From NCBI RefSeq assembly GCF_020091405.1, contig NZ_CP081903.1:1178001-1242000 (forward strand): a stretch of 64,000 nucleotides of DNA, read 5' to 3'. Made by a program: the position numbers and the translations under genes. This document shows, one piece after another, positions 16,886 to 25,949 of this stretch. The stretch's first letter is position 1, and the number at the start of each line of letters is the position of its first letter. This stretch comes from Bacteroides cellulosilyticus. GTDB lineage: Bacteria; Bacteroidota; Bacteroidia; Bacteroidales; Bacteroidaceae. The notes under the pieces are model-generated. The model did not search any database, was not told where the DNA came from, and saw nothing but the letters and a program-made list of their open reading frames with translations.

Positions 16886-19800
16886 ATGAAATTAGATAGA
16901 TTTATTAATCGTCCGGTACTATCTACGGTAATCTCCGTGCTGATAGTGATCCTGGGTCTTATTGGTCTGGCAACCTTGCCTATCACCCAATACCCGGACA
17001 TTGCACCGCCAACCGTATCGGTGCGCGCCACCTACACGGGTGCCAACGCCCAAACGGTGTTGAACTCCGTTATTGCACCGCTGGAAGACCAGATCAACGG
17101 TGTAGAGAACATGATGTACATGACTTCCAATGCCACCAACAGTGGTTCCGCCGATATTTCCGTTTACTTCAAACAGGGAACCAACCCGGATATGGCTGCC
17201 GTAAACGTACAGAACCGTGTATCTATGGCACAAGGTCTGCTGCCTGCCGAAGTAACCAAGGTAGGTGTGACGACACAAAAGAGACAGACTTCCATGTTGA
17301 TGGTATTCTCTATTTATGATGAGACGGACCAATATAACATCGAATTCCTCGAAAACTATGCCAACATCAACCTTATTCCTGAAGTAAAACGTGTGGCCGG
17401 TGTAGGTGATGCGATGGTGTTGGGTACTGACTACTCCATGCGTATCTGGCTGAAGCCTGACGTGATGGCTCAGTATAAATTGATACCTAATGATGTAGCG
17501 GCAGCTTTGGCAGAACAGAATATCGAGGCTGCCCCCGGACAGTTTGGTGAACGCGGTAACCAGACATTCCAATATACAATACGTTACAAAGGACGTCTGC
17601 AACAGTCGGAAGAATTTGAGAACATCGTTATCAAAGCAATGGAAAACGGAGAAGTACTCCGTCTGAAAGATATCGCTGATATCGAACTGGGACGTCTGAC
17701 CTATAGTTTCAATAACACCGTAAACGGTCATAAGGCCGTCAGCTGTATTGTATTCCAGATGGCCGGAAGTAACGCTACACAAACCATCAGTGATCTGGAG
17801 ACATTGTTGAATGACTATTCCGATAAACTGCCCGCAGGCTTGCATATCAATATTGCACAGAGTGCCAACGACTTCTTGTTCGCCTCTATTCATGAGGTAA
17901 TCAAGACATTGATCGAGGCCTTTATCCTGGTGTTCATCGTAGTATATGTCTTCCTGCAGGATTTCCGTTCTACATTGATTCCTGCCATCGCTATTCCGGT
18001 AGCATTGATCGCAACGTTCTTCGTACTGAAACTAATCGGCTTCAGTATCAACTTGCTGACCCTTTCAGCCATGGTGCTCGCCATTGCGATAGTGGTCGAC
18101 GATGCCATAGTCGTCGTCGAGGGTGTCCATGCGAAGTTGGACCAGGGGTATAAGTCTGCCCGTGCCGCTTCCATCGACGCCATGAGTGAATTGGGTGGTG
18201 CCATCGTTTCTATTACGCTGGTCATGATGTCTGTATTTATCCCTGTAAGTTTCATGGGTGGTACGGCAGGTATATTTTACCGGCAGTTCGGTCTGACGAT
18301 GGCTATCGCTATCGGTTTCTCCGCATTGAACGCTTTGACGTTGAGTCCGGCATTGTGTGCCATCTTCCTGAAACCGCATGATGAGCATGGTGAAAAGAAA
18401 TCGACATTTATCAGCCGTTTCCATACAGGCTTCAATGTAGCTTATGACAAGATGCTGAAGAAATACAAAAATAATGTATTGTTCTTCATCCAAAAGAAAT
18501 GGTTGAGTTTCGGTCTTGTAGCCGGTTCCATCGTATTACTGATTTTCTTCATGAAGATTACTCCGACGGGTATGGTGCCTAACGAAGATACGGGTACCAT
18601 CATGGGTGTAGTAACTCTGCCTCCGGGTACTTCACAGGAACGCGCACAAGAGGTGCTGCACCGTGTAGACAGCCTTGTGGCCGCCGAACCGGCTGTTGCA
18701 TCCCGTACAGTGATTTCCGGTTATAGCTTCATCGGCGGACAGGGACCTTCTTACGGTTCTATCATCATCAAGCTGAAAAACTGGGACGAACGTTCCACAA
18801 TGCAGAATTCAAACATCGTCTACATCACGCTCTTTATGCGTGCACAGAAGATTATCAAAGAAGCGCAGGTACTGTTCTTCGCTCCTCCTATGATTTCTGG
18901 TTACTCTGCATCCAGCGACATCGAGTTGAATATGCAGGATAAGACCGGTGGTGACCTGAACCACTTCTTCGATGTAGTGAAATCTTATAATGCCGCATTG
19001 GAAGCACGCCCGGAAATCAACTCGGCAAAGACGACCTTCAATCCGAGCTTCCCGCAATATATGCTGGATATCGACGCTGCTGCCTGTAAGAAAGCGGGTA
19101 TCAGCCCAAGCGACATCCTCAGCACTATGCAGGGATACTTCGGCGGTCTGTATGCTTCTAACTTCAACAGTTTCGGTAAGATGTACCGTGTAATGGTTCA
19201 GGCAGAGCCGGAAGCAACCAAGAATCTGGAATCATTGTCCAGCATCAAGGTGCGCAACGGCGATGAAATGGCCCCGATAACTCAGTTCGTTTCCATCAAG
19301 AAGGTATACGGACCCGATATTATCAGCCGCTTCAACTTGTATACTTCTATGAAAGTGATGGTTGCCCCAGCTTCCGGATATACTTCCGGTCAGGCACTGG
19401 CGGCTATCGCCGAGGTTGCCAAAGAGAACCTACCTGCCGGTTTCGCTTACGAATTGGGAGGTATGGCACGTGAAGAAGCCGAAACCAGTGGTAGCACCAC
19501 AGGATTGATCTTCGTTCTCTGCTTCGTATTCGTTTACCTGTTGCTGAGTGCACAGTATGAAAGTTACATCTTGCCGCTTGCCGTACTGTTGTCTATTCCG
19601 TTTGGTCTGTTGGGTAGCTTCCTGTTCGTCAACGGTATGAGCGCCATCGGTAATATCTCCATTCTGAAAATGATAATGGGGTCCATGTCCAACGACATTT
19701 ATATGCAGATTGCATTGATCATGTTGATGGGTCTGTTGGCGAAGAACGCCATCTTGATTATTGAGTTTGCCCTCGACCGTCGTAAGATGGGTATGAGTAT

Positions 19801-20098
19801 TACGTGGGCAGCCGTACTGGGTGCCGCAGCCCGTCTGCGTCCTATCTTGATGACATCACTGGCCATGATCGTCGGTTTGATTCCGTTGATGATGGCATCC
19901 GGTGCAGGTGCCAATGGTAACCGTACACTGGGTACCTCTGCCATCGGCGGTATGTTAATCGGTATGATTCTTCAGATCTTTATCGTACCGGCCCTGTTCG
20001 TTGCATTCCAATATCTGCAAGAGAAGATTAAACCGATGGAATGGGCTGATGTGGATAACTCTGATGCAGAACCTGAAATTGAGCAATACACTAAATAA
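16886..20098 (+). CDS. RND efflux pump, inner-membrane permease (AcrB-like)
   Basis: 1070-aa proton-driven hydrophobe/amphiphile exporter (HAE1 type). It starts MKLDRFINRPVLSTVISVLIVILGLI, the classical first TM segment. Two halves each carry a periplasmic loop and six TM segments. The proton-relay Asp pair is in VLAIAIVVDDAIVVVEG and the partner Lys in MLMGLLAKNAILIIEF. No signal peptide other than TM1. The second half contains the SIPFGLLGSFLFV and RLRPILMTSLAMIVGLIPLM blocks. Substrates cannot be predicted. Confidence 0.95.
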   Translation: MKLDRFINRPVLSTVISVLIVILGLIGLATLPITQYPDIAPPTVSVRATYTGANAQTVLNSVIAPLEDQINGVENMMYMTSNATNSGSADISVYFKQGTNPDMAAVNVQNRVSMAQGLLPAEVTKVGVTTQKRQTSMLMVFSIYDETDQYNIEFLENYANINLIPEVKRVAGVGDAMVLGTDYSMRIWLKPDVMAQYKLIPNDVAAALAEQNIEAAPGQFGERGNQTFQYTIRYKGRLQQSEEFENIVIKAMENGEVLRLKDIADIELGRLTYSFNNTVNGHKAVSCIVFQMAGSNATQTISDLETLLNDYSDKLPAGLHINIAQSANDFLFASIHEVIKTLIEAFILVFIVVYVFLQDFRSTLIPAIAIPVALIATFFVLKLIGFSINLLTLSAMVLAIAIVVDDAIVVVEGVHAKLDQGYKSARAASIDAMSELGGAIVSITLVMMSVFIPVSFMGGTAGIFYRQFGLTMAIAIGFSALNALTLSPALCAIFLKPHDEHGEKKSTFISRFHTGFNVAYDKMLKKYKNNVLFFIQKKWLSFGLVAGSIVLLIFFMKITPTGMVPNEDTGTIMGVVTLPPGTSQERAQEVLHRVDSLVAAEPAVASRTVISGYSFIGGQGPSYGSIIIKLKNWDERSTMQNSNIVYITLFMRAQKIIKEAQVLFFAPPMISGYSASSDIELNMQDKTGGDLNHFFDVVKSYNAALEARPEINSAKTTFNPSFPQYMLDIDAAACKKAGISPSDILSTMQGYFGGLYASNFNSFGKMYRVMVQAEPEATKNLESLSSIKVRNGDEMAPITQFVSIKKVYGPDIISRFNLYTSMKVMVAPASGYTSGQALAAIAEVAKENLPAGFAYELGGMAREEAETSGSTTGLIFVLCFVFVYLLLSAQYESYILPLAVLLSIPFGLLGSFLFVNGMSAIGNISILKMIMGSMSNDIYMQIALIMLMGLLAKNAILIIEFALDRRKMGMSITWAAVLGAAARLRPILMTSLAMIVGLIPLMMASGAGANGNRTLGTSAIGGMLIGMILQIFIVPALFVAFQYLQEKIKPMEWADVDNSDAEPEIEQYTK

Positions 20099-20103
20099 GT
20101 ATA

Positions 20104-20195
20104 AATAAGTATTAGGTATTAAGTATCAAGTATATTGCCATGCGGCACAGAATACACCAGTCAATACTCAATACCTAACACTTAATACTTAATAT
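20104..20195. repeat. Hairpin made of 7-nt repeats between pump and channel genes
   Basis: The left arm (about 20104-20136) is a run of heptamers related to TAAGTAT/TAGGTAT/CAAGTAT; the right arm (about 20162-20195) carries the complementary ATACTTA/ATACCTA/ATACTCA units. The arms pair imperfectly around a ~25-base loop. It lies inside the efflux operon, where it could reduce read-through or stabilise upstream mRNA. Confidence 0.65.
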
Positions 20196-20208
20196 TATTT
20201 TTATCATT

Positions 20209-21600
20209 ATGAAGAAACAAATTATAACTCTGATGTGTGCAACTGCTCTTTTAAGCAGTTGCCATATCTACAAATCATACGACAGACCCGAAGATATTAC
20301 GGCTGCCGGACTGTATCGCGACACGACAGCTGTGAACGATACACTGGCAGCGGATACTGCAAACTTCGGCAACCTGCCTTGGAGGGAAGTATTTACCGAC
20401 CCTCAGTTACAAGCGCTCATCGAACAAGCACTTGCCAATAATCCTGATTTGCGCAGCGCCGCTCTGAACGTGAAGAAGGCAGAGGCTGCTCTTATGTCTG
20501 CACGCCTGGCTTATGCTCCCACGCTTGCATTGTCTCCGCAAGGAACCGTAAGCAGCTGGGATAAGGGAAAAGCTACGCAAACTTATTCGCTTCCTGTTAC
20601 AGCAAGCTGGCAAATTGATCTGTTCGGTCAGATACTGAACCCGAAACGTGCTGCACAGGTGTCTCTGAAACAGACACAGTTCTATGAACAAGCGGTGCAA
20701 ACTCAGGTAATCGCCAATGTGGCCAATATGTACTACACATTGTTGATGCTCGACCGCCAGTTGCAGATAACAGAATCCACAGCCGATATCCTGAAAAAGA
20801 ATGTGGAAACCGTAGAGGCTATGAAGGATGCAGGCATATACAATACGACTTCTGCCGGAGTAGAACAAACCCGTGCAGCTTACGCACAGGTGCTGGCATC
20901 TCTGCCGGGCATGCGCCAAAGCATTCGTGAAACAGAAAATGCTCTTTGCCTGATGTTGAATCAACCGGCACAGGAAATAGAACGGGGTGTATTGGAAAAC
21001 CAGCAATTACCGACAGAATTTTCAGCCGGTATTCCTTTGCAACTGTTGTCTAACCGCCCCGATGTAAAGGCTGCCGAGATGTCTCTTGCTGCAAGTTATT
21101 ACGATACTAACAGCGCACGTGCAGCTTTCTATCCGCAGATTACATTGAGCGGTTCGGCAGGATGGACTAACAGTGCAGGTTCTGCAATTATGAATCCGGG
21201 CAAGTTACTGGCTTCCGCCATAGGATCGTTGACACAACCGCTATTCTATCGCGGTGCTAATATCGCCCGTCTGAAACAGGCCAAAGCACAGGAAGAGCAA
21301 TCCAAAATCCAGTTCCAGACCACTTTGCTGAAAGCTGGAAACGAAGTGAGCAACGCCTTATATCAATATCAGATGACTTCCGAAAAGGCTGTTTCTCGTG
21401 AGATCCAGGTAAATTCTGCCCGTAAAGCTGCGGAAGATACAAAAGAATTGTTTAACTTAGGCACGTCAACGTATCTGGAAGTTCTGTCTGCTGAGCAATC
21501 TTACCTCAGTGCACAAACCTCCGAGGTATCCGACACTTTCGACCGTATGCAAGCTGTTATCAGCCTGTACCAGGCGCTCGGAGGAGGCAGAAATAAATAA
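20209..21600 (+). CDS. RND outer-membrane channel lipoprotein (TolC/OprM family)
   Basis: 463 aa. The lipobox is LLSSC (Cys18). Two outer-membrane efflux-protein repeats with long coiled-coil helices: first around DPQLQALIEQALANNPDLRSAALNVKKAEAAL, second around RPDVKAAEMSLAASYYDTNSARAAFYPQITLSGSAGW. The C-terminal region ends VISLYQALGGG, the typical end of NodT-type proteins. It completes the tripartite pump with the two upstream genes, though a 110-base hairpin-bearing gap separates it from the permease. Confidence 0.93.
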   Translation: MKKQIITLMCATALLSSCHIYKSYDRPEDITAAGLYRDTTAVNDTLAADTANFGNLPWREVFTDPQLQALIEQALANNPDLRSAALNVKKAEAALMSARLAYAPTLALSPQGTVSSWDKGKATQTYSLPVTASWQIDLFGQILNPKRAAQVSLKQTQFYEQAVQTQVIANVANMYYTLLMLDRQLQITESTADILKKNVETVEAMKDAGIYNTTSAGVEQTRAAYAQVLASLPGMRQSIRETENALCLMLNQPAQEIERGVLENQQLPTEFSAGIPLQLLSNRPDVKAAEMSLAASYYDTNSARAAFYPQITLSGSAGWTNSAGSAIMNPGKLLASAIGSLTQPLFYRGANIARLKQAKAQEEQSKIQFQTTLLKAGNEVSNALYQYQMTSEKAVSREIQVNSARKAAEDTKELFNLGTSTYLEVLSAEQSYLSAQTSEVSDTFDRMQAVISLYQALGGGRNK

Positions 21601-21612
21601 TGAACAATGAAA

Positions 21613-21672
21613 GAATGAAAAAATGAAAGTCAGCCGCAGGTATTGCCTTTTCATTCTTTCATTTTTTCATTC
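21613..21672. repeat. Hairpin made of AATGAAA-type repeats before lpxA
   Basis: GAATGAAAAAATGAAAG (21613-21629) is the perfect reverse complement of 21656-21672, a 17-bp stem with a 26-base loop; extra AATGAAA and TTCATTC units extend both arms. It starts directly after the channel gene stop and ends 15 bases before the lpxA ATG, so it may be a terminator for the efflux operon or an mRNA structure affecting lpxA. Confidence 0.7.
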
Positions 21673-21687
21673 CTTAATTTAAATATT

Positions 21688-22455
21688 ATGATAAGTCCAT
21701 TAGCATTTGTAGATCCTGCCGCAAAGCTCGGCAAGAATGTAACGGTTCAGCCTTTTGCATATATCGAAGGCGATGTAGAGATTGGAGATGACTGTATTAT
21801 CATGTCCGGTGCGCGTATCCTCGACGGTACACGCTTAGGGCAAAAGAACAAAGTGCATCATGGCGCCGTACTCGGTACCACCCCACAAGATTTCCATTAT
21901 ACGGGTGAGAAGAGTTTGCTGATCATCGGCGATGAGAATGACATTCGCGAAAACGTAGTTGTAAGCCGTGCTACACATGAAGGAGATGCCACACGTATCG
22001 GCAGCGAGAACTTCCTGATGGATGGTGTACACCTTTGCCATGATGTGCAGATAGGTAACCACTGCGTACTGGGACTTAAGACTATCATAGCCGGTGACTG
22101 TCGTATCAGTGACTTTACCATTCTGAGCAGTAACGTCATTTTGCAACAACAATGCCACATCGGAAGCTGGGTATTGATCCAGTCAGGATGCCGCATTGCG
22201 AAAGACGTTCCTCCTTATGTTATTATGAATGGTAATCCGGCAGGTTATCATGGCATTAATGCTGTCGTGCTACAGCACAAGCACCAGGTAACAGACCGTA
22301 TTCTGCGTCATATTGTAAATGCTTACCGACTGATTTACCAAGGTAACTTCAGCATACAGGATGCTTTGCAAAAAATTGAGGACCAGGTGCCGATGAGTGA
22401 TGAGATACATAATATCCTTAACTTCGTACGGGAGTCTAAAGGGATTGTGAAATAA
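21688..22455 (+). CDS. lpxA: UDP-N-acetylglucosamine acyltransferase LpxA
   Basis: First enzyme of lipid A synthesis: moves a 3-hydroxyacyl chain from ACP to UDP-GlcNAc. Left-handed beta-helix of hexapeptide repeats through most of 255 aa. Conserved blocks aligned with E. coli LpxA: VLGTTPQDFHYTGE, DENDIRENVVVSRATHEG, the catalytic His in GVHLCHDVQIGNHC, and KDVPPYVIMNGNPAGYHGIN. The C-terminal helical bundle includes RHIVNAYRLIYQGN. The start at 21688 is chosen because the upstream in-frame ATG lies inside the hairpin repeat. Bacteroides usually carry lpxA next to lpxD and lpxC-fabZ, so this is likely a second copy; that needs the whole genome. Confidence 0.9.
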   Translation: MISPLAFVDPAAKLGKNVTVQPFAYIEGDVEIGDDCIIMSGARILDGTRLGQKNKVHHGAVLGTTPQDFHYTGEKSLLIIGDENDIRENVVVSRATHEGDATRIGSENFLMDGVHLCHDVQIGNHCVLGLKTIIAGDCRISDFTILSSNVILQQQCHIGSWVLIQSGCRIAKDVPPYVIMNGNPAGYHGINAVVLQHKHQVTDRILRHIVNAYRLIYQGNFSIQDALQKIEDQVPMSDEIHNILNFVRESKGIVK

Positions 22456-22511
22456 AACAAAAGTTACCTCGAAAAGTAACTGAAAGGGAAAAGACATAAC
22501 CCAACTTGCTT

Positions 22512-22555
22512 AATCACCCGCACTACGTCTAAGGTTGTAATGCGGGTGATTTTGT
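22512..22555. terminator. Bidirectional terminator after lpxA
   Basis: AATCACCCGCA (22512-22522) pairs perfectly with TGCGGGTGATT (22541-22551), followed by TTGTT; an A-rich flank lies on the other side. It serves lpxA and the convergent frameshifted gene. Confidence 0.8.
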
Positions 22556-23134
22556 TAAAAAGTTCCAAGTTCATAGGCATTTGCAAATGATGTTCCTTGC
22601 ACCCAATATGGGAGAATATTAACGCAAACCAAACCATTGTGTACACCTCCATTTGTCAACTTAGCTGCATTAAAGACAAGTCTGTATTCCCCAGGCTCAA
22701 AAATCCGTTTGAAACAGGTTTGTCCTTCATATATCTTATCTTTCACTTCTTGTGGTATATCCGGATCTTCCTTTATTGCCAAGTAATCTAAAGAACTCCC
22801 TCTTTCATGATAAAGAACTTTCCAATGATAAGGTTCCCCCTGCATAATATGAACTTCAGTAGAAGTCTTAGAATCAGCAGAATGAACAAATAACGGTGTG
22901 GGGTTCTTCAAAGTCATAATATAATAAATATTATTTTCTTCCAATGTACGTACTTCCTGTCCCTGCTCGTCAAAGTAATAAAACTCCTGAAAATAGCTCG
23001 TTGTATCGCAAGAATCATGAAATTCCCAAGTTCCTTCCTTAACTCAAAGCTTTCCCAAATTCAACCGTATATTCAGCATAATAGCCTACTAAAACTTTCG
23101 TTAAACTTCCATCTTTAAATTTCATATCAGTCAT
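22555..23134 (-). pseudogene. Frameshifted gene of unknown function
   Basis: A reading frame opens with ATG at 23134 (MTDMKFKDGSLTKVL) and codes 31 residues up to a TAA at 23039-23041. Directly after it another frame continues without stop, KEGTWEFHDSCDTTSYFQEF and on, to 22555. The two parts read as one protein of about 190 residues (ending PYWVQGTSFANAYELGTF) split by a single-base change in the GAGTTAAGG sequence. An internal ATG at 22944 would give only a 129-aa remnant. No known domain, signal peptide or TM segment is seen. It starts 16 bases after the DUF-type lipoprotein gene on the same strand. A sequencing error or a real inactivating mutation are both possible. Confidence 0.55.
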
Positions 23135-23150
23135 TTTTTTTATTAAACAA

Positions 23151-24071
23151 TCATTCCAAAGGCAACACATTAAAAACCAACGTTTCATGCCGCTTCATGG
23201 AGAGAACCGGAGAGGCACGCTCACCAAGTATATCTTTCTTCATATTCTGATATTGAGATATAATCCTAATATTCATCTCATAATCATCAGGTATCCGGGA
23301 AAAGCAATCATCCCAATCGCGAAACGAATAATAGAAACCTTCTGCATCCCTAAAACCCGACTCCATGTAAAAGCCATCGACAGAATAGCCTAACTGACCT
23401 TTCAGCTCGTCAAAAGAAGGAATAGGCTCCGCATCCATTGGATCAGTATCAGAAACTAAACGGCCGATAACGCGCAGTTCTTTGACATAGTCTCCGATAT
23501 CAGCATTCAATCTATAGACTATCTCACCGAACATGGCTTTCATGTCTATCACGATTTCATTACCGGCATTTCTGTCGAAATCCGAACAATAACCTGTAAA
23601 TATTCGATAGTAATATGATTTTTCAGGAACACGAAAATAGCGGAAATGAACATGAGTGTCATAGACAAATTCATTACCCCAAAAACAATAGTCATCAGAA
23701 GTCAAAGTATATATTTCTTTGAAACGATCCAAATAGCGTTCTGTTGCAGTTGAATGAATGTCATGACAAAGCTTCTGACCATTGGGAACCACCACTACAC
23801 GAAAAGTGAATTGCTTTTCTTTCAGTAACTTAATCTTTGCCTTACCAAGATCATCAAACAACCCGTAAGCATAAGGGCTACCATCAGCATAAAGTACCTC
23901 AATACCATAAAGTGCAGTCTCATCAGCTTTCAAGCCATCAGTTTCATTCCAGATTTCTCCTCCAAGACGAAAGGAATACGGCATACTGTCAAATTCTTCT
24001 TTTGAATCGGAACAAGCAATAAAAACTAAAGGGCAACAAAACAAAATAACAAAATAAAGTAAGTTCTTCAT
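23151..24071 (-). CDS. Lipoprotein of unknown function (DUF5119-like)
   Basis: About 306 aa from the ATG at 24071 (MKNLLYFVILFCCPLVFIAC), with a good lipobox FIAC followed by SDSKEEFDS; an ATG two codons upstream is also possible. The mature part is beta-rich and acidic, with segments such as YGIEVLYADGSPYAYGLFDD and FGEIVYRLNADIGDYVKELRVIGR that recall fimbrillin-anchor-like beta sandwiches (FimB/Mfa2, DUF5119). No catalytic residues are evident. Likely an outer-membrane lipoprotein. Its likely operon partner downstream is frameshifted. Confidence 0.6.
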   Translation of the reverse strand: MKNLLYFVILFCCPLVFIACSDSKEEFDSMPYSFRLGGEIWNETDGLKADETALYGIEVLYADGSPYAYGLFDDLGKAKIKLLKEKQFTFRVVVVPNGQKLCHDIHSTATERYLDRFKEIYTLTSDDYCFWGNEFVYDTHVHFRYFRVPEKSYYYRIFTGYCSDFDRNAGNEIVIDMKAMFGEIVYRLNADIGDYVKELRVIGRLVSDTDPMDAEPIPSFDELKGQLGYSVDGFYMESGFRDAEGFYYSFRDWDDCFSRIPDDYEMNIRIISQYQNMKKDILGERASPVLSMKRHETLVFNVLPLE

Positions 24072-24206
24072 AAGCATTACATTTTAAGTGAAACAAACAT
24101 GCATATATGAATAATACAACTCAAGAAACAAGAAAGGACCTCTATAAGGAGTGTTATAAAACATAGAAACAAACTCGACTTTTTAGCTTTTAAAGTTCAG
24201 TTTCAG

Positions 24207-24214
24207 TATCTTTG
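24207..24214 (+). promoter_or_regulatory. -7 box (TATCTTTG) of the endonuclease gene
   Basis: Perfect TAnnTTTG, 22 bases before the ATG at 24237. Confidence 0.55.
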
Positions 24215-24236
24215 TATCATCTTACGTAATCGGATT

Positions 24237-25088
24237 ATGAGAAAGAGAAAGAAAAAACAAGTAAATAGCAAAAAACAACTGATGCTACTGATAGTCTTTA
24301 TTGTATGCGGCATCCTTACCGCCTATCAGACTATAAACTCCAAGAAAGATGCCGTAAACAGTAAACCGATAGAAGCCGTTTCCCAAAGCAACCTCCAGAA
24401 CTCCGACATCTACATCAAGCAAACCACTGCACCCGCTACCCCCGAAATATTGTTGCAACGCACCGGATACCTCGTATCCTATAACTCCAACACCCGCATA
24501 GCTAACTGGGTAGCCTGGAAACTGACTCCCGAACGTTTAAAAGAAAATACCGAGCGAATCAATAGCTTCCGTCCCGACCCTGACCTACCTAAAAGTAAAG
24601 CCGTCACCACACAAGACTATAAAGGCAGTGGTTGGGACCGTGGACATCTTTGTCCCGCAGGAGACAACAAATGGAGCCGCCAAGCCATGATAGAAAGTTT
24701 CTACATGACCAACATCTGCCCCCAGCACCACAATCTAAACCGGGGTGACTGGAACGAACTGGAACAGAAATGCCGCAAGTGGGTGAAAAAAGACAGTTGT
24801 CTTTACATTGTAGCCGGCCCTATCTTCTATGACCGGAAGCCACAGACCATAGGCGAGCATAAAGTGGCCGTGCCGGATGCTTTCTTTAAAGTGATACTTT
24901 CTCTGCACAAAAGGCCGAAAGCCATCGGCTTTATCTATAAAAATAACGAAGGGAATAATCCACTGGACTCTTATGTAAACACTGTGGATGAAGTGGAGCG
25001 GATCACAGGGATAGACTTCTTCCCCGCCCTTCCCGATGATATAGAAAAGGCGGTAGAAGCAAGCTATAATTTGAAAGACTGGAAATAG
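24237..25088 (+). CDS. DNA/RNA non-specific endonuclease (NucA/NUC1 type)
   Basis: Beta-beta-alpha metal endonuclease. The signature GWDRGHLCPAGDN carries the general base His137. The Mg-binding Asn lies in the downstream helix MTNICPQHHNLNRGDWNELEQ. 283 aa. A basic N-terminus is followed by one hydrophobic segment (LMLLIVFIVCGILTAY, about 16-31), so it is exported or anchored in the inner membrane facing the periplasm. Likely used for nucleic-acid scavenging or defence against extracellular DNA. It is monocistronic and convergent with the CBM9-like gene, the two genes being adjacent without a gap. Confidence 0.9.
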   Translation: MRKRKKKQVNSKKQLMLLIVFIVCGILTAYQTINSKKDAVNSKPIEAVSQSNLQNSDIYIKQTTAPATPEILLQRTGYLVSYNSNTRIANWVAWKLTPERLKENTERINSFRPDPDLPKSKAVTTQDYKGSGWDRGHLCPAGDNKWSRQAMIESFYMTNICPQHHNLNRGDWNELEQKCRKWVKKDSCLYIVAGPIFYDRKPQTIGEHKVAVPDAFFKVILSLHKRPKAIGFIYKNNEGNNPLDSYVNTVDEVERITGIDFFPALPDDIEKAVEASYNLKDWK

Positions 25089-25844
25089 TTACTCAAAATT
25101 CAATGTACCGAAAAATTCGGGACAGTGGAAATTAGGCTTTTCCAGATTAATGGGATTCCATGAGAGGAAATGAGGCGTTTGCAACTTATCTCCGCATTTG
25201 TAGAAATTGGCACGAACCGTCTTTCCGTCAAGACTGGTGATTTGATGTTTGAAGAAAGCAGAATAAGGAATGACTAATGCCAATTCCCAGTTGCACGCTC
25301 CTACCCGTTCTTCAAAAGATTCGCGTCCCAGAGAAGACCAACGCTGCACCTTATCCATTACTTCTTGCGGAGCATGTTCACGATTGCTACGTCCGCCACC
25401 TGCACCGATCAGCAAAGTTCCCACGCAGTTACACTCTACATTATAATAAATTCCATCTCCCGCAGGAACTGAAAAGAATTCTACGCAAGCATCTTCCCAT
25501 ACAGCACCGTTATCTCCCGTTGCTACAGCACGCACACTAGCTTCCTTTACTTTATAATGAATCAAAATCGCATCATCTGTATGGGCAATACGGAATTGTA
25601 CTTCCGGCTGATAAGGAAACGCTTTCCAGTTCACCGTATTGATCGACTGAAAATCCACCTTTTCTTTGTCCAGCAAGGCAGGAACATTCTCCACCGCCAC
25701 ATTAGCCAGACTCACTTTCTTTACATTCAACTCTTTCATTTCTTTCTTTTGGGGGTTAGTTGCAGACAAGGGATAAAAACAGAGCAGAGATAAAAACAAG
25801 ACTGCTGATTTCAACACCAAGTATGCAGGGGTTCTTTTACTCAT
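25089..25844 (-). CDS. CBM9-like (DOMON-fold) carbohydrate-binding protein
   Basis: 251 aa. The N-terminal 29 residues contain a hydrophobic core (YLVLKSAVLFLSLLCFYPLSA), so it is probably exported; a shorter product from the internal Met at MKELNVKKVSL would be cytoplasmic and cannot be excluded. The rest resembles CBM9-like proteins: FRIAHTDDAILIHYKVKE, WEDACVEFF, YYNVECNCVGTLL, NWELALVIPYSAF and FYKCGDKLQTPHFLSWNPI are all family segments. It lies directly downstream of the NahK-like kinase gene and may be co-transcribed through the intervening hairpin. Confidence 0.75.
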   Translation of the reverse strand: MSKRTPAYLVLKSAVLFLSLLCFYPLSATNPQKKEMKELNVKKVSLANVAVENVPALLDKEKVDFQSINTVNWKAFPYQPEVQFRIAHTDDAILIHYKVKEASVRAVATGDNGAVWEDACVEFFSVPAGDGIYYNVECNCVGTLLIGAGGGRSNREHAPQEVMDKVQRWSSLGRESFEERVGACNWELALVIPYSAFFKHQITSLDGKTVRANFYKCGDKLQTPHFLSWNPINLEKPNFHCPEFFGTLNFE

Positions 25845-25862
25845 ATTTTGATTGTGTTAAGG

Positions 25863-25948
25863 AGTTACGGGCTACGAGCTACAAGCTACGAGTGGCTACG
25901 CTCATATTCCGAAAGGTACTTGTAGCTTGTAGCTCGTAACTCGTAACT
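25863..25948. repeat. Long hairpin of GAGCTAC-type heptamers
   Basis: Two 30-base arms (25863-25892 and 25919-25948) are inverted with 27 of 30 positions complementary and a 26-base loop. Each arm is itself built of 7-nt repeats (GAGTTAC, GGGCTAC, GAGCTAC, AAGCTAC). It begins right after the stop of the kinase gene and precedes the CBM9-like gene on the minus strand, so a terminator or attenuator role is plausible. Confidence 0.75.
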
Positions 25949-25949
25949 A

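Noticed and set aside
16919..17893. Minus-strand open frame opposite the RND permease
   Set aside because: It is Cys/His-rich and without domain character, opposite a fully conserved permease; typical antisense shadow.
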